Assembly: GCF_003859805.1 (NCBI RefSeq)
Contig: NZ_RQZG01000008.1
Span: forward strand, 1-64,000
DNA from: Arachnia propionica
GTDB taxonomy: Bacteria > Actinomycetota > Actinomycetes > Propionibacteriales > Propionibacteriaceae
DNA length: 64,000 nucleotides
Direction of reading: 5' to 3'
Shown here: piece by piece, positions 51,683 to 60,191 of the stretch
Layout of the letters: every line of letters starts with the position of its first letter
How positions within the stretch are numbered: position 1 is the first letter of the stretch
Program-made: the position numbers and the translations under genes
The notes under the pieces: generated by a model
Told to the model about the DNA's origin: nothing
Seen by the model: the letters and a program-made list of their open reading frames with translations, nothing else
Databases searched by the model: none

Positions 51683-52144
51683 GTGAGGAACAGGCGCAGG
51701 GTACCGGGTCGATTGAGAGCGGAATTCTCCTTCAGGCGTGTGGTCCGGTGGTCCTTGGGGGCGTTCCTCACCACGGTCGGGGCCATGAGTCTGCTCTCGA
51801 ATGTGGTGGGCTTCATCCTGACGGGATCATTCCAGACCCTGGGGTTGGAGCTCGCCATCGGGTGCGTCGTGATCGGCCCGTATCTTTTGTTCAAGAGCGA
51901 CAGGAAACCCGTGAGCACCCCACAGCGCAACTGGGCTCCACCAGCGGTGCCGCCTGCCGCCCCCGTGGCTCCGCCCCCACCTACCCCCAGGTACGAGCCG
52001 CACGAATCCGTGCTCCGGGTCATCGTCGAGGAATCGAATGAACCGCAGGACGTCCGAATCCGCAAGCTCAACAATCTGCGCTACGAACGGCTCATCACCG
52101 ATGAGGAGTTCCAGGCGGCGAAGGCCAGGATCCTGGGGATCTGA
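51683..52144 (+). CDS. small membrane protein with C-terminal SHOCT domain
   Basis: Protein of 153 residues: basic start, two membrane helices (about 22-45 and 50-72), a Pro/Ala linker (WAPPAVPPAAPVAPPPP), and a 30-residue SHOCT domain (IRKLNNLRYERLITDEEFQAAK), which mediates oligomerisation or membrane-protein assembly. An ATG at 51649 would add 11 residues. Tail-to-tail with the aroD-aroK gene. Confidence 0.7.
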   Translation: MRNRRRVPGRLRAEFSFRRVVRWSLGAFLTTVGAMSLLSNVVGFILTGSFQTLGLELAIGCVVIGPYLLFKSDRKPVSTPQRNWAPPAVPPAAPVAPPPPTPRYEPHESVLRVIVEESNEPQDVRIRKLNNLRYERLITDEEFQAAKARILGI

Positions 52145-52157
52145 GAGGAGGCCGTCC

Positions 52158-53420
52158 TCAGCGGTCGGTGAGGTGGGCGACGACGGCATCCACGACCTGC
52201 TGGCTCGAGGATCGGTTCGTGTCGACGGTGATCGTGGCGAGCCCGGCGTAGGTGGGGCCGCGTTCTGCCAGCAATCGTTCCAGTCGGGCCCGGGGGTCCT
52301 CCCCGGCCAGCAGCGGGCGCCCGTGGCCGCTGCCGATCCGCGAGGTGGCGGTCCCGGGATCGACCTGCAGCCAGACCACCTGATGTCCGGTCAGAGCGGC
52401 CGCGATGGCGGGGGTCATGGGGGCGCCCCCACCCAGACTCAACACCCCGGGGGCGGCCAGCAGCTCCAGGGTGAGGTCGCGTTCCAGCTCCCGGAAGTGC
52501 GCCTCCCCGTCGGTGGCGAAGATCTCGGTGATGCTGCGTCCCTGCTGCTGTTCCAGGAGCTGGTCCACGTCCCGGTGTGGTACCCCGAGACGCTCCGCCA
52601 GCCGCGGCCCCACCGTCGACTTGCCCGATCCCGGCAGCCCGATCAACGCGATGGCCGGTGCGGGCAGGTGCGCATCGATCAGGTCCATCACGGGCCGGAG
52701 CTCGCCGACCGGGATCTGGCCGGGGGCGGAGGCCGCACCCACGGTGGCGAAGGTGGCGCAGGACCCGCTCAGCTGCGGGGCCAACCGGGTGATGAGTCCG
52801 AGACCCCCCATCGCCATCGTCAGCACCGGGAACCCGGGGTACCGGGTGACCATCGTCCGGGTGGCGACCATCACCTCCAGCACATCGGCAGGACTGTGGG
52901 GCATCACCGCGGCCTTGGCGACGGCGCAGCCCCGCTGCCGGATCCCGGCGAGGATCTCCACCAGCTCGTCGGCGGGCGGGGTCGTGGTGAAGTCGTGGAC
53001 GCTGCCGATCACCGGCACCCCGGCCGTCCGGGCGGCGGCGATCACCGCATCACCTGCGGCAGGCTCGACGCGGTGTTCCACGTCCACGGCATCCACCAGG
53101 CCGGAGGCGACCACGGCCAGGTTGAGCTCGCGGTACTGCTCAGGGGTGATCTCCTGCTGCCCCCCCTCGGCCCGGGTGCGGAAGGTGAACAGCAGGGGAC
53201 GCTCGCCGAGGGCCTCGCGCAGCCGGGCCGCGCCCTTGAGGACGGCGGCGACCGAGCAGTCGGCCAGGAGATCCGCGCGCCACTCCACGATGTCGGCCGC
53301 CACCGGCGTGAGATCGGCGACCGTCGTCAGCAGGCCGTCGAGGTCGGTGCCGACCAGGGGGACGATCACCTTGGGTCTGCCCTGCCCGAGGGCCACGCCC
53401 CGCAACTGAACTGATGACAT
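52158..53420 (-). CDS. aroD-aroK: fused type I 3-dehydroquinate dehydratase and shikimate kinase
   Basis: Bifunctional shikimate-pathway enzyme of 420 residues. Residues 15-250 are AroD (DIVEWRADLL; Schiff-base Lys169 in AVAKAAVMPH; His142 in GSVHDF). Residues 256-420 are AroK: Walker A GLPGSGKST (261-269), Asp pair in HRDVDQLLE, GGGAPM and GRPLL. All key residues are intact, so both halves should work, on step 3 and step 5, which are not consecutive. Leaderless start at ATG 53420 (TACCCT 7 bases before it); the frame further upstream lies inside ilvD and was ignored. Confidence 0.92.
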   Translation of the reverse strand: MSSVQLRGVALGQGRPKVIVPLVGTDLDGLLTTVADLTPVAADIVEWRADLLADCSVAAVLKGAARLREALGERPLLFTFRTRAEGGQQEITPEQYRELNLAVVASGLVDAVDVEHRVEPAAGDAVIAAARTAGVPVIGSVHDFTTTPPADELVEILAGIRQRGCAVAKAAVMPHSPADVLEVMVATRTMVTRYPGFPVLTMAMGGLGLITRLAPQLSGSCATFATVGAASAPGQIPVGELRPVMDLIDAHLPAPAIALIGLPGSGKSTVGPRLAERLGVPHRDVDQLLEQQQGRSITEIFATDGEAHFRELERDLTLELLAAPGVLSLGGGAPMTPAIAAALTGHQVVWLQVDPGTATSRIGSGHGRPLLAGEDPRARLERLLAERGPTYAGLATITVDTNRSSSQQVVDAVVAHLTDR

Positions 53421-53478
53421 GGGGCTCAGGGTAGCGGCTGCGTCTACACTTGGCGGGTCCGTCGCATGAAGGAGAGAC
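53421..53478. promoter_or_regulatory. divergent promoter region aroD-aroK / ilvD
   Basis: Minus strand TACCCT (53433-53428), 7 bases from the aroD-aroK ATG. Plus strand TACACT (53445-53450) with AAGGAGAG before the ilvD ATG. The -10 boxes are only 11 bases apart, so RNA polymerase cannot occupy both. Confidence 0.5.
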
Positions 53479-55317
53479 ATGCCCGCGCTGCGTTCCCGCA
53501 CGTCAACCCATGGTCGCAACATGGCCGGTGCCCGAGCCCTGTGGCGTGCCACAGGCATCACCGACGCCGATTTCGGCAAGCCGATCATCGCGGTGGCCAA
53601 CTCCTTCACCCAGTTCGTTCCCGGCCACGTGCACCTGCGCGACATGGGCAGGCTGGTCAGTGAGGCCATCAAGGAGGCCGGGGCGACGGGGCGCGAGTTC
53701 AACACCATCGCCGTCGACGACGGCATCGCGATGGGGCACGGCGGGATGCTGTACTCCCTGCCCAGTCGTGAACTCATCGCCGACTCCGTGGAGTACATGG
53801 TCAACGCCCACTGCGCCGACGCCCTGGTGTGCATCTCCAACTGTGACAAGATCACCCCGGGCATGCTGCTGGCCGCATTGCGGCTCAACATCCCCACGGT
53901 CTTCGTCTCCGGTGGCCCGATGGAGTCCGGCAAGGCGATCATCCGCGACGGTGAGGCCACCACCTCGCTGGACCTGGTCAACGCGATGACCGCCGCCGTC
54001 GACCCGAACGTCACCGATGACGAGTTGGGCCGGATCGAGCAGAGCGCCTGCCCCACCTGTGGTTCCTGCTCCGGGATGTTCACCGCCAACTCCATGAACT
54101 GCCTGCTGGAGGCCATCGGGCTGGCCCTGCCCGGCAACGGGTCGACCCTGGCCACCGCCGCCGCCCGTCGTGACCTCTTCCTCGAGGCGGGACGGCTGGT
54201 GGTGGAGCTGTGCCGCCGTCACTACGACGAGGACGACGACTCGGTGCTGCCGCTGTCGATCGCCACGAAGGAGGCGTTCAGCAATGCGATGCGGCTGGAC
54301 GTGGCGATGGGCGGCTCCACCAACACCGTGCTCCACCTGCTGGCCGCCGCGCAGGAGGCCGGGGTCGACTTCGACCAGGACGACATCGATGCGATCTCCC
54401 GCGTCACCCCGTGCCTGGCGAAGGTGGCCCCCAACTCGGAGCGCTACTACATGGAGGACGTCCACCGGGCCGGAGGCATCCCCGCCATCCTGGGGGAGCT
54501 CCACCGCGGCGGGAAACTCGACGACAGGGTGCACAGCATCCACTCCGACTCGCTCCAGCAGTGGCTCGCCGACTGGGACATCCGCGGCGGCCGGGCGAGT
54601 GGGAAGGCCATCGAGCTGTTCCACGCCGCCCCGGGTGGGGTGCGCACCACCGAGGCGTTCAGCTCCACCAACCGCTGGGAGTCCCTCGACCTCGACGCCG
54701 AGTCCGGGTGCATCCGCTCCGTCGCCCACCCGTACACCGCGGACGGCGGGTTGGCGGTGCTGCGGGGCAACCTCGCGCCCGACGGGGCCATCGTCAAGAC
54801 CGCCGGGGTGCCGGAGCACCAGTGGGAGTTCACCGGTACCGCCTTCGTCACCGAGTCCCAGGAGGAGGCCGTCGAGTCCATCCTCGGTGGTCTGGTGAAG
54901 GAGGGTGACGTCGTCATCGTGCGGTACGAGGGTCCCAAGGGCGGTCCGGGGATGCAGGAGATGCTCTACCCGACCAGCTACCTCAAGGGACTGGGACTCG
55001 GGCCGAGGTGTGCACTGATCACCGACGGCCGGTTCTCGGGAGGATCGTCGGGGCTGAGCATCGGGCACGTCTCCCCGGAGGCGGCCTCGGGCGGGCCGAT
55101 CGCCCTGGTGCGCACCGGGGACCGGATCTCCATCTCCATCCCTGAGCGGAGCATCACCGTCCAGGTGAGCGACGAGGAGTTGGCGTCCCGCAGGGCCGAA
55201 CTGGAGGCCGGGCACGGATATCGCCCGGCGACCCGGGACCGTCAGGTCTCCACGGCCCTCCGGATCTACGGTTCCCTGGCCCAGTCAGCCGACAAGGGAG
55301 CGGCCAGGCGCTTCTGA
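53479..55317 (+). CDS. ilvD: dihydroxy-acid dehydratase
   Basis: Iron-sulfur dehydratase of branched-chain amino acid synthesis, 612 residues, the length of the class with an oxygen-sensitive cluster. It has Cys122 with Lys124 ([10 protein letters not shown]), the second cluster motif [19 protein letters not shown], and the Mg-site region of the N-terminal domain ([10 protein letters not shown]). The stop is overlapped by the convergent DedA gene by 33 bases. Its divergent neighbour is also an amino-acid biosynthesis gene. Confidence 0.95.
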   Translation: MPALRSRTSTHGRNMAGARALWRATGITDADFGKPIIAVANSFTQFVPGHVHLRDMGRLVSEAIKEAGATGREFNTIAVDDGIAMGHGGMLYSLPSRELIADSVEYMVNAHCADALVCISNCDKITPGMLLAALRLNIPTVFVSGGPMESGKAIIRDGEATTSLDLVNAMTAAVDPNVTDDELGRIEQSACPTCGSCSGMFTANSMNCLLEAIGLALPGNGSTLATAAARRDLFLEAGRLVVELCRRHYDEDDDSVLPLSIATKEAFSNAMRLDVAMGGSTNTVLHLLAAAQEAGVDFDQDDIDAISRVTPCLAKVAPNSERYYMEDVHRAGGIPAILGELHRGGKLDDRVHSIHSDSLQQWLADWDIRGGRASGKAIELFHAAPGGVRTTEAFSSTNRWESLDLDAESGCIRSVAHPYTADGGLAVLRGNLAPDGAIVKTAGVPEHQWEFTGTAFVTESQEEAVESILGGLVKEGDVVIVRYEGPKGGPGMQEMLYPTSYLKGLGLGPRCALITDGRFSGGSSGLSIGHVSPEAASGGPIALVRTGDRISISIPERSITVQVSDEELASRRAELEAGHGYRPATRDRQVSTALRIYGSLAQSADKGAARRF

Positions 55318-55800
55318 GGGGGCACTTCCCGCCCTGCGGCGGTTGACCCGGATCAGGGTCAGCCAGAGTCCGAGCGACCCGAGGAGGGCCGTCGCGACGA
55401 CCACGGTGAGAACGGGATTGAGCTCCCAGGCCCGGATCAGCAGTTCCCAGGAGATGAACCCGACGGTGCCGTAGATCAGCGCCCAGATCACGCACCCGAC
55501 GGTCACGGCGGGCAGGTAGCGCCGCAGTGGCATCCGGGTGACCCCGGCGGCCAGGTTGGTCATCGTCTGCACCCCGACGAAGAGGAAACTGACGCTGATC
55601 GCCGGTGGGCCCCAGCGGTTGATGAGTGCGGAGGCACGCCGGTAGGCCCGGGTCTCCAGGGCTCGACGCCACCGGGTGTTGCCCGTGCCGGCGATGATGC
55701 CGCGCCCGATCCAGTAGGTTCCGTTGGCCCGAAGCATCACGATGACGAAGAATCCGAGCAGCACCACCCACAGGGGCGCCTGCCAGTCAGCGGGATTCAT
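55285..55800 (-). CDS. DedA-family (VTT domain) membrane protein
   Basis: Short DedA-type protein, 171 residues. It has the hydrophobic hairpin and motif layout of the family ([53 protein letters not shown]), with a conserved Gly/Arg segment in the re-entrant loop; three further helices follow. DedA proteins move polyprenyl or phospholipids across the membrane. The usual N-terminal Glu residues are not obvious, so transport is not assured. It overlaps the convergent ilvD end by 33 bases. Confidence 0.8.
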   Translation of the reverse strand: MNPADWQAPLWVVLLGFFVIVMLRANGTYWIGRGIIAGTGNTRWRRALETRAYRRASALINRWGPPAISVSFLFVGVQTMTNLAAGVTRMPLRRYLPAVTVGCVIWALIYGTVGFISWELLIRAWELNPVLTVVVATALLGSLGLWLTLIRVNRRRAGSAPSEAPGRSLVG

Positions 55801-55893
55801 GGGGGCCTTTCACTCGGGAACCCTCATCTTAGGTCACCCTCACCGCAGGGGCCAGTTCCGTGGCGTCGACGTTGCGAAAATCCGGAGCCGGGT

Positions 55894-57018
55894 TCAGAGC
55901 CAGTCGCGGGACCTGAAGAGCAGGTACATGACCACCCCGGAGACGAGCATGAGGACCAGGGCGAACGGATATCCCCAGACCCAGCCCAGTTCGGGCATGT
56001 GCTGGAAGTTCATGCCGTAGGTGCCCGTGATGAGTGAGGGCACGAACAGCACACCCGCCCAGGCGGCGATGCGCCTCGAGGTCTCGCCCTGCTGCAGCGC
56101 GGCCTCGGTCATCGCGGCCATCTCCTCGTTCTGCCGCCCGGTCTGCAGGGACTGGTTGAGCTGGAGAATGCCGTGGAGGTTCTCCCGCAGTGAGTCGGTG
56201 CGTTCGTTCAACGCGATGGCGTGGTCCTCGATGTCACGCAGTTCCTGGAGGCGGCGTTCCCCCAGGGCGGCGAACGCCTTGTCCAGGCGCAGTGCATCGA
56301 TGATCTGGCGCAGGGGGCGAAGCGCCCGTTGGAACTCCAGCACCTCCCGCGAGAGCTGGTAGATGCGTCGGCCGGCCTGGGCGTGACCGCTGAAGACCTC
56401 GGTCTCGATCTCCTCGATGTCGTTCTCGAGCCCGCTGACCACCGGTTCGTAGTCGTCGACGATGATGTCGAGCAGTCGTTGCAGCACCGTCGACGGGCCC
56501 TTCGCCAGGCGTCGTGGCTGCGCCTCCAGGTCCTGCCTGACCCGGGTCAGGTCCGGGGAGTCGGAGTGGCGCACGGTGATGACGAAGCGTTCCCCGGCGA
56601 AGGCGTGCACCTCACCGAAGACCACCTGCTCGTCCTCGTCGACGTAGTGGGCGGCCCGCAGCACCATGAACAGGGTGTCCTCGTAGCGCTCCAGCTTCGG
56701 GCGCTGGTGGGCGACGATGGTGTCCTCGACCGCCAGGGGATTGAGCCGGAACTCGGCGGCGAGGCTGGCCAGCTCCCGTCTGTGTGGTCGGTACAGTCCG
56801 AGCCAGGCGAAGGAGTGGGGGTGGCGGTCCAGCAGTGAGTAGGCCTCCTCCAGGGTCTCCGGCTGGGCGATGCACTGCCCGGCCACGTAGATCCGGGCTG
56901 CGACGAGGGAGCTCCGGGTCTCCTCCGGTTCGCTCGGAGGGGGCAGCTCCACGGGGTCGGCAGGGGCGGCGGGGCGTCGACCGAAGGGGCGGAACAGCCT
57001 GCGTCTGGACTCGGACAT
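55894..57018 (-). CDS. corA: CorA-family magnesium/cobalt transporter
   Basis: Mg2+ channel of 374 residues. A long cytoplasmic funnel with the stalk helix (LREVLEFQRALRPLRQI-like), then two C-terminal membrane helices with the signature YGMNFQHMPEL after the first. The N-terminal 40 residues are Pro/Arg-rich and variable. The start is fixed by AGGAGGTG 3-4 bases before the ATG at 57018; a longer frame upstream overlaps the next gene. A -10 TACACT lies at 57046-57041. Confidence 0.92.
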   Translation of the reverse strand: MSESRRRLFRPFGRRPAAPADPVELPPPSEPEETRSSLVAARIYVAGQCIAQPETLEEAYSLLDRHPHSFAWLGLYRPHRRELASLAAEFRLNPLAVEDTIVAHQRPKLERYEDTLFMVLRAAHYVDEDEQVVFGEVHAFAGERFVITVRHSDSPDLTRVRQDLEAQPRRLAKGPSTVLQRLLDIIVDDYEPVVSGLENDIEEIETEVFSGHAQAGRRIYQLSREVLEFQRALRPLRQIIDALRLDKAFAALGERRLQELRDIEDHAIALNERTDSLRENLHGILQLNQSLQTGRQNEEMAAMTEAALQQGETSRRIAAWAGVLFVPSLITGTYGMNFQHMPELGWVWGYPFALVLMLVSGVVMYLLFRSRDWL

Positions 57019-57055
57019 GATCACCTCCTGGGGACAGGACAGTGTACGCCTGATC

Positions 57056-57970
57056 TCAGCCCGTGAGCATCGTGGCAACCGTGATCACGGGGACGCTGAG
57101 CAAGGTGGTGGCGAACAGCACCTGCTGGATGAGATCCCGTTCCAGGTCGTAGCGGATGGCGTGCACCAGGGCCACCTGCGCGGTGGGCAGGGCGGCGAGC
57201 ACCGTGGCGGCCCGCACGTGCTCGGGGGACATCCCGGCCACGCTCGCGATGCCCCAGGCCGCCACTGGCATCAGGAGACATTTCATGGCGATGAGGAAGC
57301 GGGCCCGACCGGAGAACCGGCGCGGTATCCCGGAGACGCGGAGTCCGAGCCCGAAGGCGATGAGCATCAACGGGATCGAGGTCTCGGCCAGCAGGTTGAC
57401 CGGGTCCATCACCAGCGGGGGCAGCGTGACCCCGGTCAGACCCACGCCGAGGCCGAGCAGGGTCCCGACGGTGACGGGATTCGTGTAGACCAGCGCCGCG
57501 ATGACTCGGGGACCCAGCCGACGGCGGGCCTCCCGGGCACGGGCGGCGTCGATGACGAGCAGCATCGCGGGTTGCAGCAGACTGACCTGGAACAGGAACA
57601 CCGGGGCCACCCATGCGGCTGAGCCCAGGACGTAGTGCGCGATGGGTAGTCCGAGGTTGCCCGAGTTCGTGTAGGCCGCGCCCATGCAGTTCATGACCCG
57701 TTGGTCGACACGCTGTCGCCACGACACCGCGACGGTGAGCACCACCACCAGGGTCGAGGCCCCGAGGAAGGGCAGCAGGTGCCAGCTGAACACCGTCGCG
57801 AGATCCGCCTGGGAGGCGACCTGGAACATCTTCGCCGGGGTCCCGACATAGAAGGCCAGGGCCGCGATGCTCCGGTGGGCGTTCTCGGGGAGGGCACGCA
57901 GCCCTCCGATGAGATAGCCGACGGCGACGGCGACGAAGATCGTCGCGAACCCTGTCACCACCGCAGTCAC
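57056..57970 (-). CDS. AEC-family (auxin efflux carrier-like) transporter
   Basis: Membrane carrier of 304 residues with about ten helices in two halves. The AEC signature is seen in NSGNLGLPIAHYVLG, with the conserved Asn and Pro in VYTNPVTVGTLLG. Substrates in bacteria include malate and other organic acids; none can be chosen here. The GTG at 57970 is leaderless: TAGGCT is 6 bases upstream. Confidence 0.85.
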   Translation of the reverse strand: MTAVVTGFATIFVAVAVGYLIGGLRALPENAHRSIAALAFYVGTPAKMFQVASQADLATVFSWHLLPFLGASTLVVVLTVAVSWRQRVDQRVMNCMGAAYTNSGNLGLPIAHYVLGSAAWVAPVFLFQVSLLQPAMLLVIDAARAREARRRLGPRVIAALVYTNPVTVGTLLGLGVGLTGVTLPPLVMDPVNLLAETSIPLMLIAFGLGLRVSGIPRRFSGRARFLIAMKCLLMPVAAWGIASVAGMSPEHVRAATVLAALPTAQVALVHAIRYDLERDLIQQVLFATTLLSVPVITVATMLTG

Positions 57971-58018
57971 GGTTCCAGCCTAGGGCCTGCTAGGTTGAGG
58001 CCGAAGGAGGTTGCCACC
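57971..58018. promoter_or_regulatory. divergent promoter region AEC transporter / YbjN-like gene
   Basis: Minus TAGGCT (57982-57977) and plus TAGGTT (57991-57996) are only 8 bases apart. GAAGGAGG precedes the GTG at 58019. Confidence 0.5.
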
Positions 58019-58876
58019 GTGGCCGACATCGAGGACTTCGATCTGGACGAGACCACCCGTCAGGCGTGGTGTGAGTTCACCGAACGCCTGACGGAGGTGT
58101 TGTCCGTCATGGACGCCAGCGCGGACCTGACCATCTCCGTGGCGGGGGAGGAACACCCGGAGGACTCGCCGTCGATCCGGTTCTCCGCCTCACCCGACGG
58201 GGTGATCCAGGCCACGCTCAGCCATGTGCAGTCGAGCAGGTTGGAGGAGGCCGGATGGCAGCCCGACGGTGACGTCTGGGTCACCCGGCGTGGCGAGGAC
58301 CGGCTCCAGGAACTGGCTGAGCTCACCACCTCGGCGATGGCCGACATCGTCGGGGTGCTGCACCCGATCTTCCTGGAGCCGGATCAACTGGCCGAGGTCC
58401 TCACCCCCCGGGGAGGAGGATCCACCCCACCCACCCCCGGACAGTACGGCATCGTGATGCCCGCGAACCAGGCCCAACTGGACGCCGTCGTCGACGAGGA
58501 ACTGGGACGGCTGTTCGGCAGACCGGCTCTGCGCAATGCCCAGGGCGACGTGGCGATCCGGGTGGGCTCCACCGTCGTGTTCTGCCGCTCCACCCCGGAC
58601 TTCCGTGAGCTGGTGCTCTTCTCGGCCCTGGTCCATGACGTGAGTGGGCGGTCCCGGGCCTGCGAGGTGCTGAACGATCTCAACGTGCAGGTCCGCTACT
58701 GCCGGTTCGCGCTGCACCAGGACCGGGTCTTCGTCCAGGTCTCGGTCCCGGCCCAGCCATTCGTCCCCGCACACCTGCGCCAGGCCCTGGAATCCATCTC
58801 CCACGTCGCCGACGGCATCGACAACGAGCTGGCCCACAAGCTCGGGGGACACACCACCTATCCGACGACCGGTTGA
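58019..58876 (+). CDS. YbjN / TY-Chap-like domain protein
   Basis: Cytoplasmic protein of 285 residues. Two parts are apparent: an N-terminal half (about 1-130) and a C-terminal half (130-285) with the strand-helix pattern of YbjN or type III secretion chaperone-like proteins, including VFCRSTPDFRELVLFSALVHDVSGRSRACEVLNDLN and VFVQVSVPAQPF. The GTG at 58019 follows AAGGAGG. The fold fits a small-protein chaperone, but no client is known. A GC-rich hairpin follows the stop. Confidence 0.7.
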   Translation: MADIEDFDLDETTRQAWCEFTERLTEVLSVMDASADLTISVAGEEHPEDSPSIRFSASPDGVIQATLSHVQSSRLEEAGWQPDGDVWVTRRGEDRLQELAELTTSAMADIVGVLHPIFLEPDQLAEVLTPRGGGSTPPTPGQYGIVMPANQAQLDAVVDEELGRLFGRPALRNAQGDVAIRVGSTVVFCRSTPDFRELVLFSALVHDVSGRSRACEVLNDLNVQVRYCRFALHQDRVFVQVSVPAQPFVPAHLRQALESISHVADGIDNELAHKLGGHTTYPTTG

Positions 58877-58895
58877 GCCCGCGCCACACGCGGGC
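58877..58895 (+). terminator. GC-rich hairpin after the YbjN-like gene
   Basis: Perfect 7-base stem GCCCGCG / CGCGGGC (58877-58883, 58889-58895) with loop CCACA directly after the stop codon. No T-run follows, so termination is only probable. Confidence 0.5.
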
Positions 58896-58906
58896 CCACA
58901 TCCGGC

Positions 58907-58912
58907 TACAGT
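58907..58912 (+). promoter_or_regulatory. -10 TACAGT of the flavin-barrel gene (leaderless start)
   Basis: Ends 6 bases before the ATG at 58919, just after the hairpin. Confidence 0.5.
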
Positions 58913-58918
58913 TCACCC

Positions 58919-59320
58919 ATGACGGATGTGACCTACTTTGAACGTCTCGAGCGTTCCGAGTGCCTCAGGCTGCTGGCCGGCCATGAGGTCGGGCGGGTCG
59001 CGTGGTGGACCGACGAGGGTCCGACCATCCTCCCCGTCAACTACCACCTCGTGGGGGAGGACCTGGTCTTCCACACCCACCCGACCTCGCCCCTGGCGAG
59101 ACTGGTGGTGCCGGGCCAGGTCGCCTTCCAGGTCGATGACATCGACGTGGCGGCCGCCATCGGGTGGTCGGTGCTGGTGCGCGGTACCAGCGGCCCCTCC
59201 GACGACGAGCGGTCCTCGAGTTTCCTGCCGGATCCCCCCGGCCTCGGGGTCGCGATTCGGATCCACACGGTGGAGGGGCGGGTCCTGTCCGGAATCGTCA
59301 AGGGAGAACGAGATGAGTGA
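58919..59320 (+). CDS. pyridoxamine 5'-phosphate oxidase-like (FMN split-barrel) protein
   Basis: Protein of 133 residues. Signature of small flavin-binding proteins related to Rv1155/Rv2074 types: CLRLLAGHEVGRVAWWTDEGPTILPVNYHL, VFHTHPTSPLARLV and VLVRGTSG. It may bind F420, FMN or heme; which one cannot be told. The stop overlaps the start of the universal stress gene by 8 bases, so both are co-translated. Confidence 0.82.
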   Translation: MTDVTYFERLERSECLRLLAGHEVGRVAWWTDEGPTILPVNYHLVGEDLVFHTHPTSPLARLVVPGQVAFQVDDIDVAAAIGWSVLVRGTSGPSDDERSSSFLPDPPGLGVAIRIHTVEGRVLSGIVKGERDE

Positions 59321-60191
59321 GACCAAACCGAAGTTGATCGTGGTCGGTGTCGATGGCAGCGATGACGGCCTGCGGGCCGTCAAGTACGGGGCCTCCTACG
59401 CCGCCGAGATCGGCGGGGAGCTGTTGCTGGTGCACGCGGTCGACGATGCGATGCTGGCCGGGGCGTGGGGTGTGGTCTACGACCCCGAGGTGCTGCAGAA
59501 CGCCGGTGTGACCGCCAACGAGGCCGCCGCGGCGATCGCCAGGGAGTGCGGGCTGCCGGATGAGAGGATCCGCACCGAGGTGGTGCTGGGATCCCCCGGC
59601 GGTGTCCTCGGACGGCTCTCCGAGGTGGCGGACCTGATCATCGTGGGCCGTCGCTCCACCTCGGGGCTGGAGCGGATGTTCGTCGGATCCACCAGTGTCT
59701 CCGTCGTGGCCGGTTCCTCCTGCCCGGTGCTCGTGATCTCCGCCGCGGCGCATCCGCAGGATGTCGGACACAAGGGGCTCATCGGGGTGGGGCTCAACAC
59801 CAGCCCGGGCAACCGCTCCACCCTCATCGCCGGTTTCGAGGAGGCGGCGCAGTGGGGGGCGAAGCTGGAGATCGTCCACGCGCTCCAGCCCCCCATCGGG
59901 CTGTTCGGACCGAAGCTCGGCCCCGCGGACCTGGATGAGCTGATCCGCTTCACCCGGGGCGGGATCGAGGCGATGGCCGCCGAGCAGGCCAAGGCCTTCC
60001 CCAAGGTGGACTACGAGGTGGTGGTGGTGGCAGCCACCCCGATCAACGAACTGGTCACACGCTCCGAGAGCTACGACATCCTCGTGCTCGGCACCGGGGA
60101 GGAGGCCATCCCCGGATTCGGGCTGGGTGGCCTGCTGCGGGGTCTCATGGCCCATGCCCTGTGCCCGCTGCACATCACCCACGGACAGTGA
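59313..60191 (+). CDS. tandem-domain universal stress protein
   Basis: Protein of 292 residues with two Usp domains: 1-150 (IVVGVDGSDDGLRAVKY, IIVGRRSTSGLERMFVGSTS, PVLVIS) and 150-292 (LIGVGLNTSPGNRSTLIAGFEEA, ILVLGTGEEAIPGFGLGG). The first half keeps the ATP-binding GxxxxG-x-S/T pattern partly; the second is degenerate. Typical of actinobacterial dormancy and hypoxia regulons. GGGAGAACGAG lies before the ATG; the stop overlaps hrpA by GTGA. Confidence 0.88.
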   Translation: MSETKPKLIVVGVDGSDDGLRAVKYGASYAAEIGGELLLVHAVDDAMLAGAWGVVYDPEVLQNAGVTANEAAAAIARECGLPDERIRTEVVLGSPGGVLGRLSEVADLIIVGRRSTSGLERMFVGSTSVSVVAGSSCPVLVISAAAHPQDVGHKGLIGVGLNTSPGNRSTLIAGFEEAAQWGAKLEIVHALQPPIGLFGPKLGPADLDELIRFTRGGIEAMAAEQAKAFPKVDYEVVVVAATPINELVTRSESYDILVLGTGEEAIPGFGLGGLLRGLMAHALCPLHITHGQ

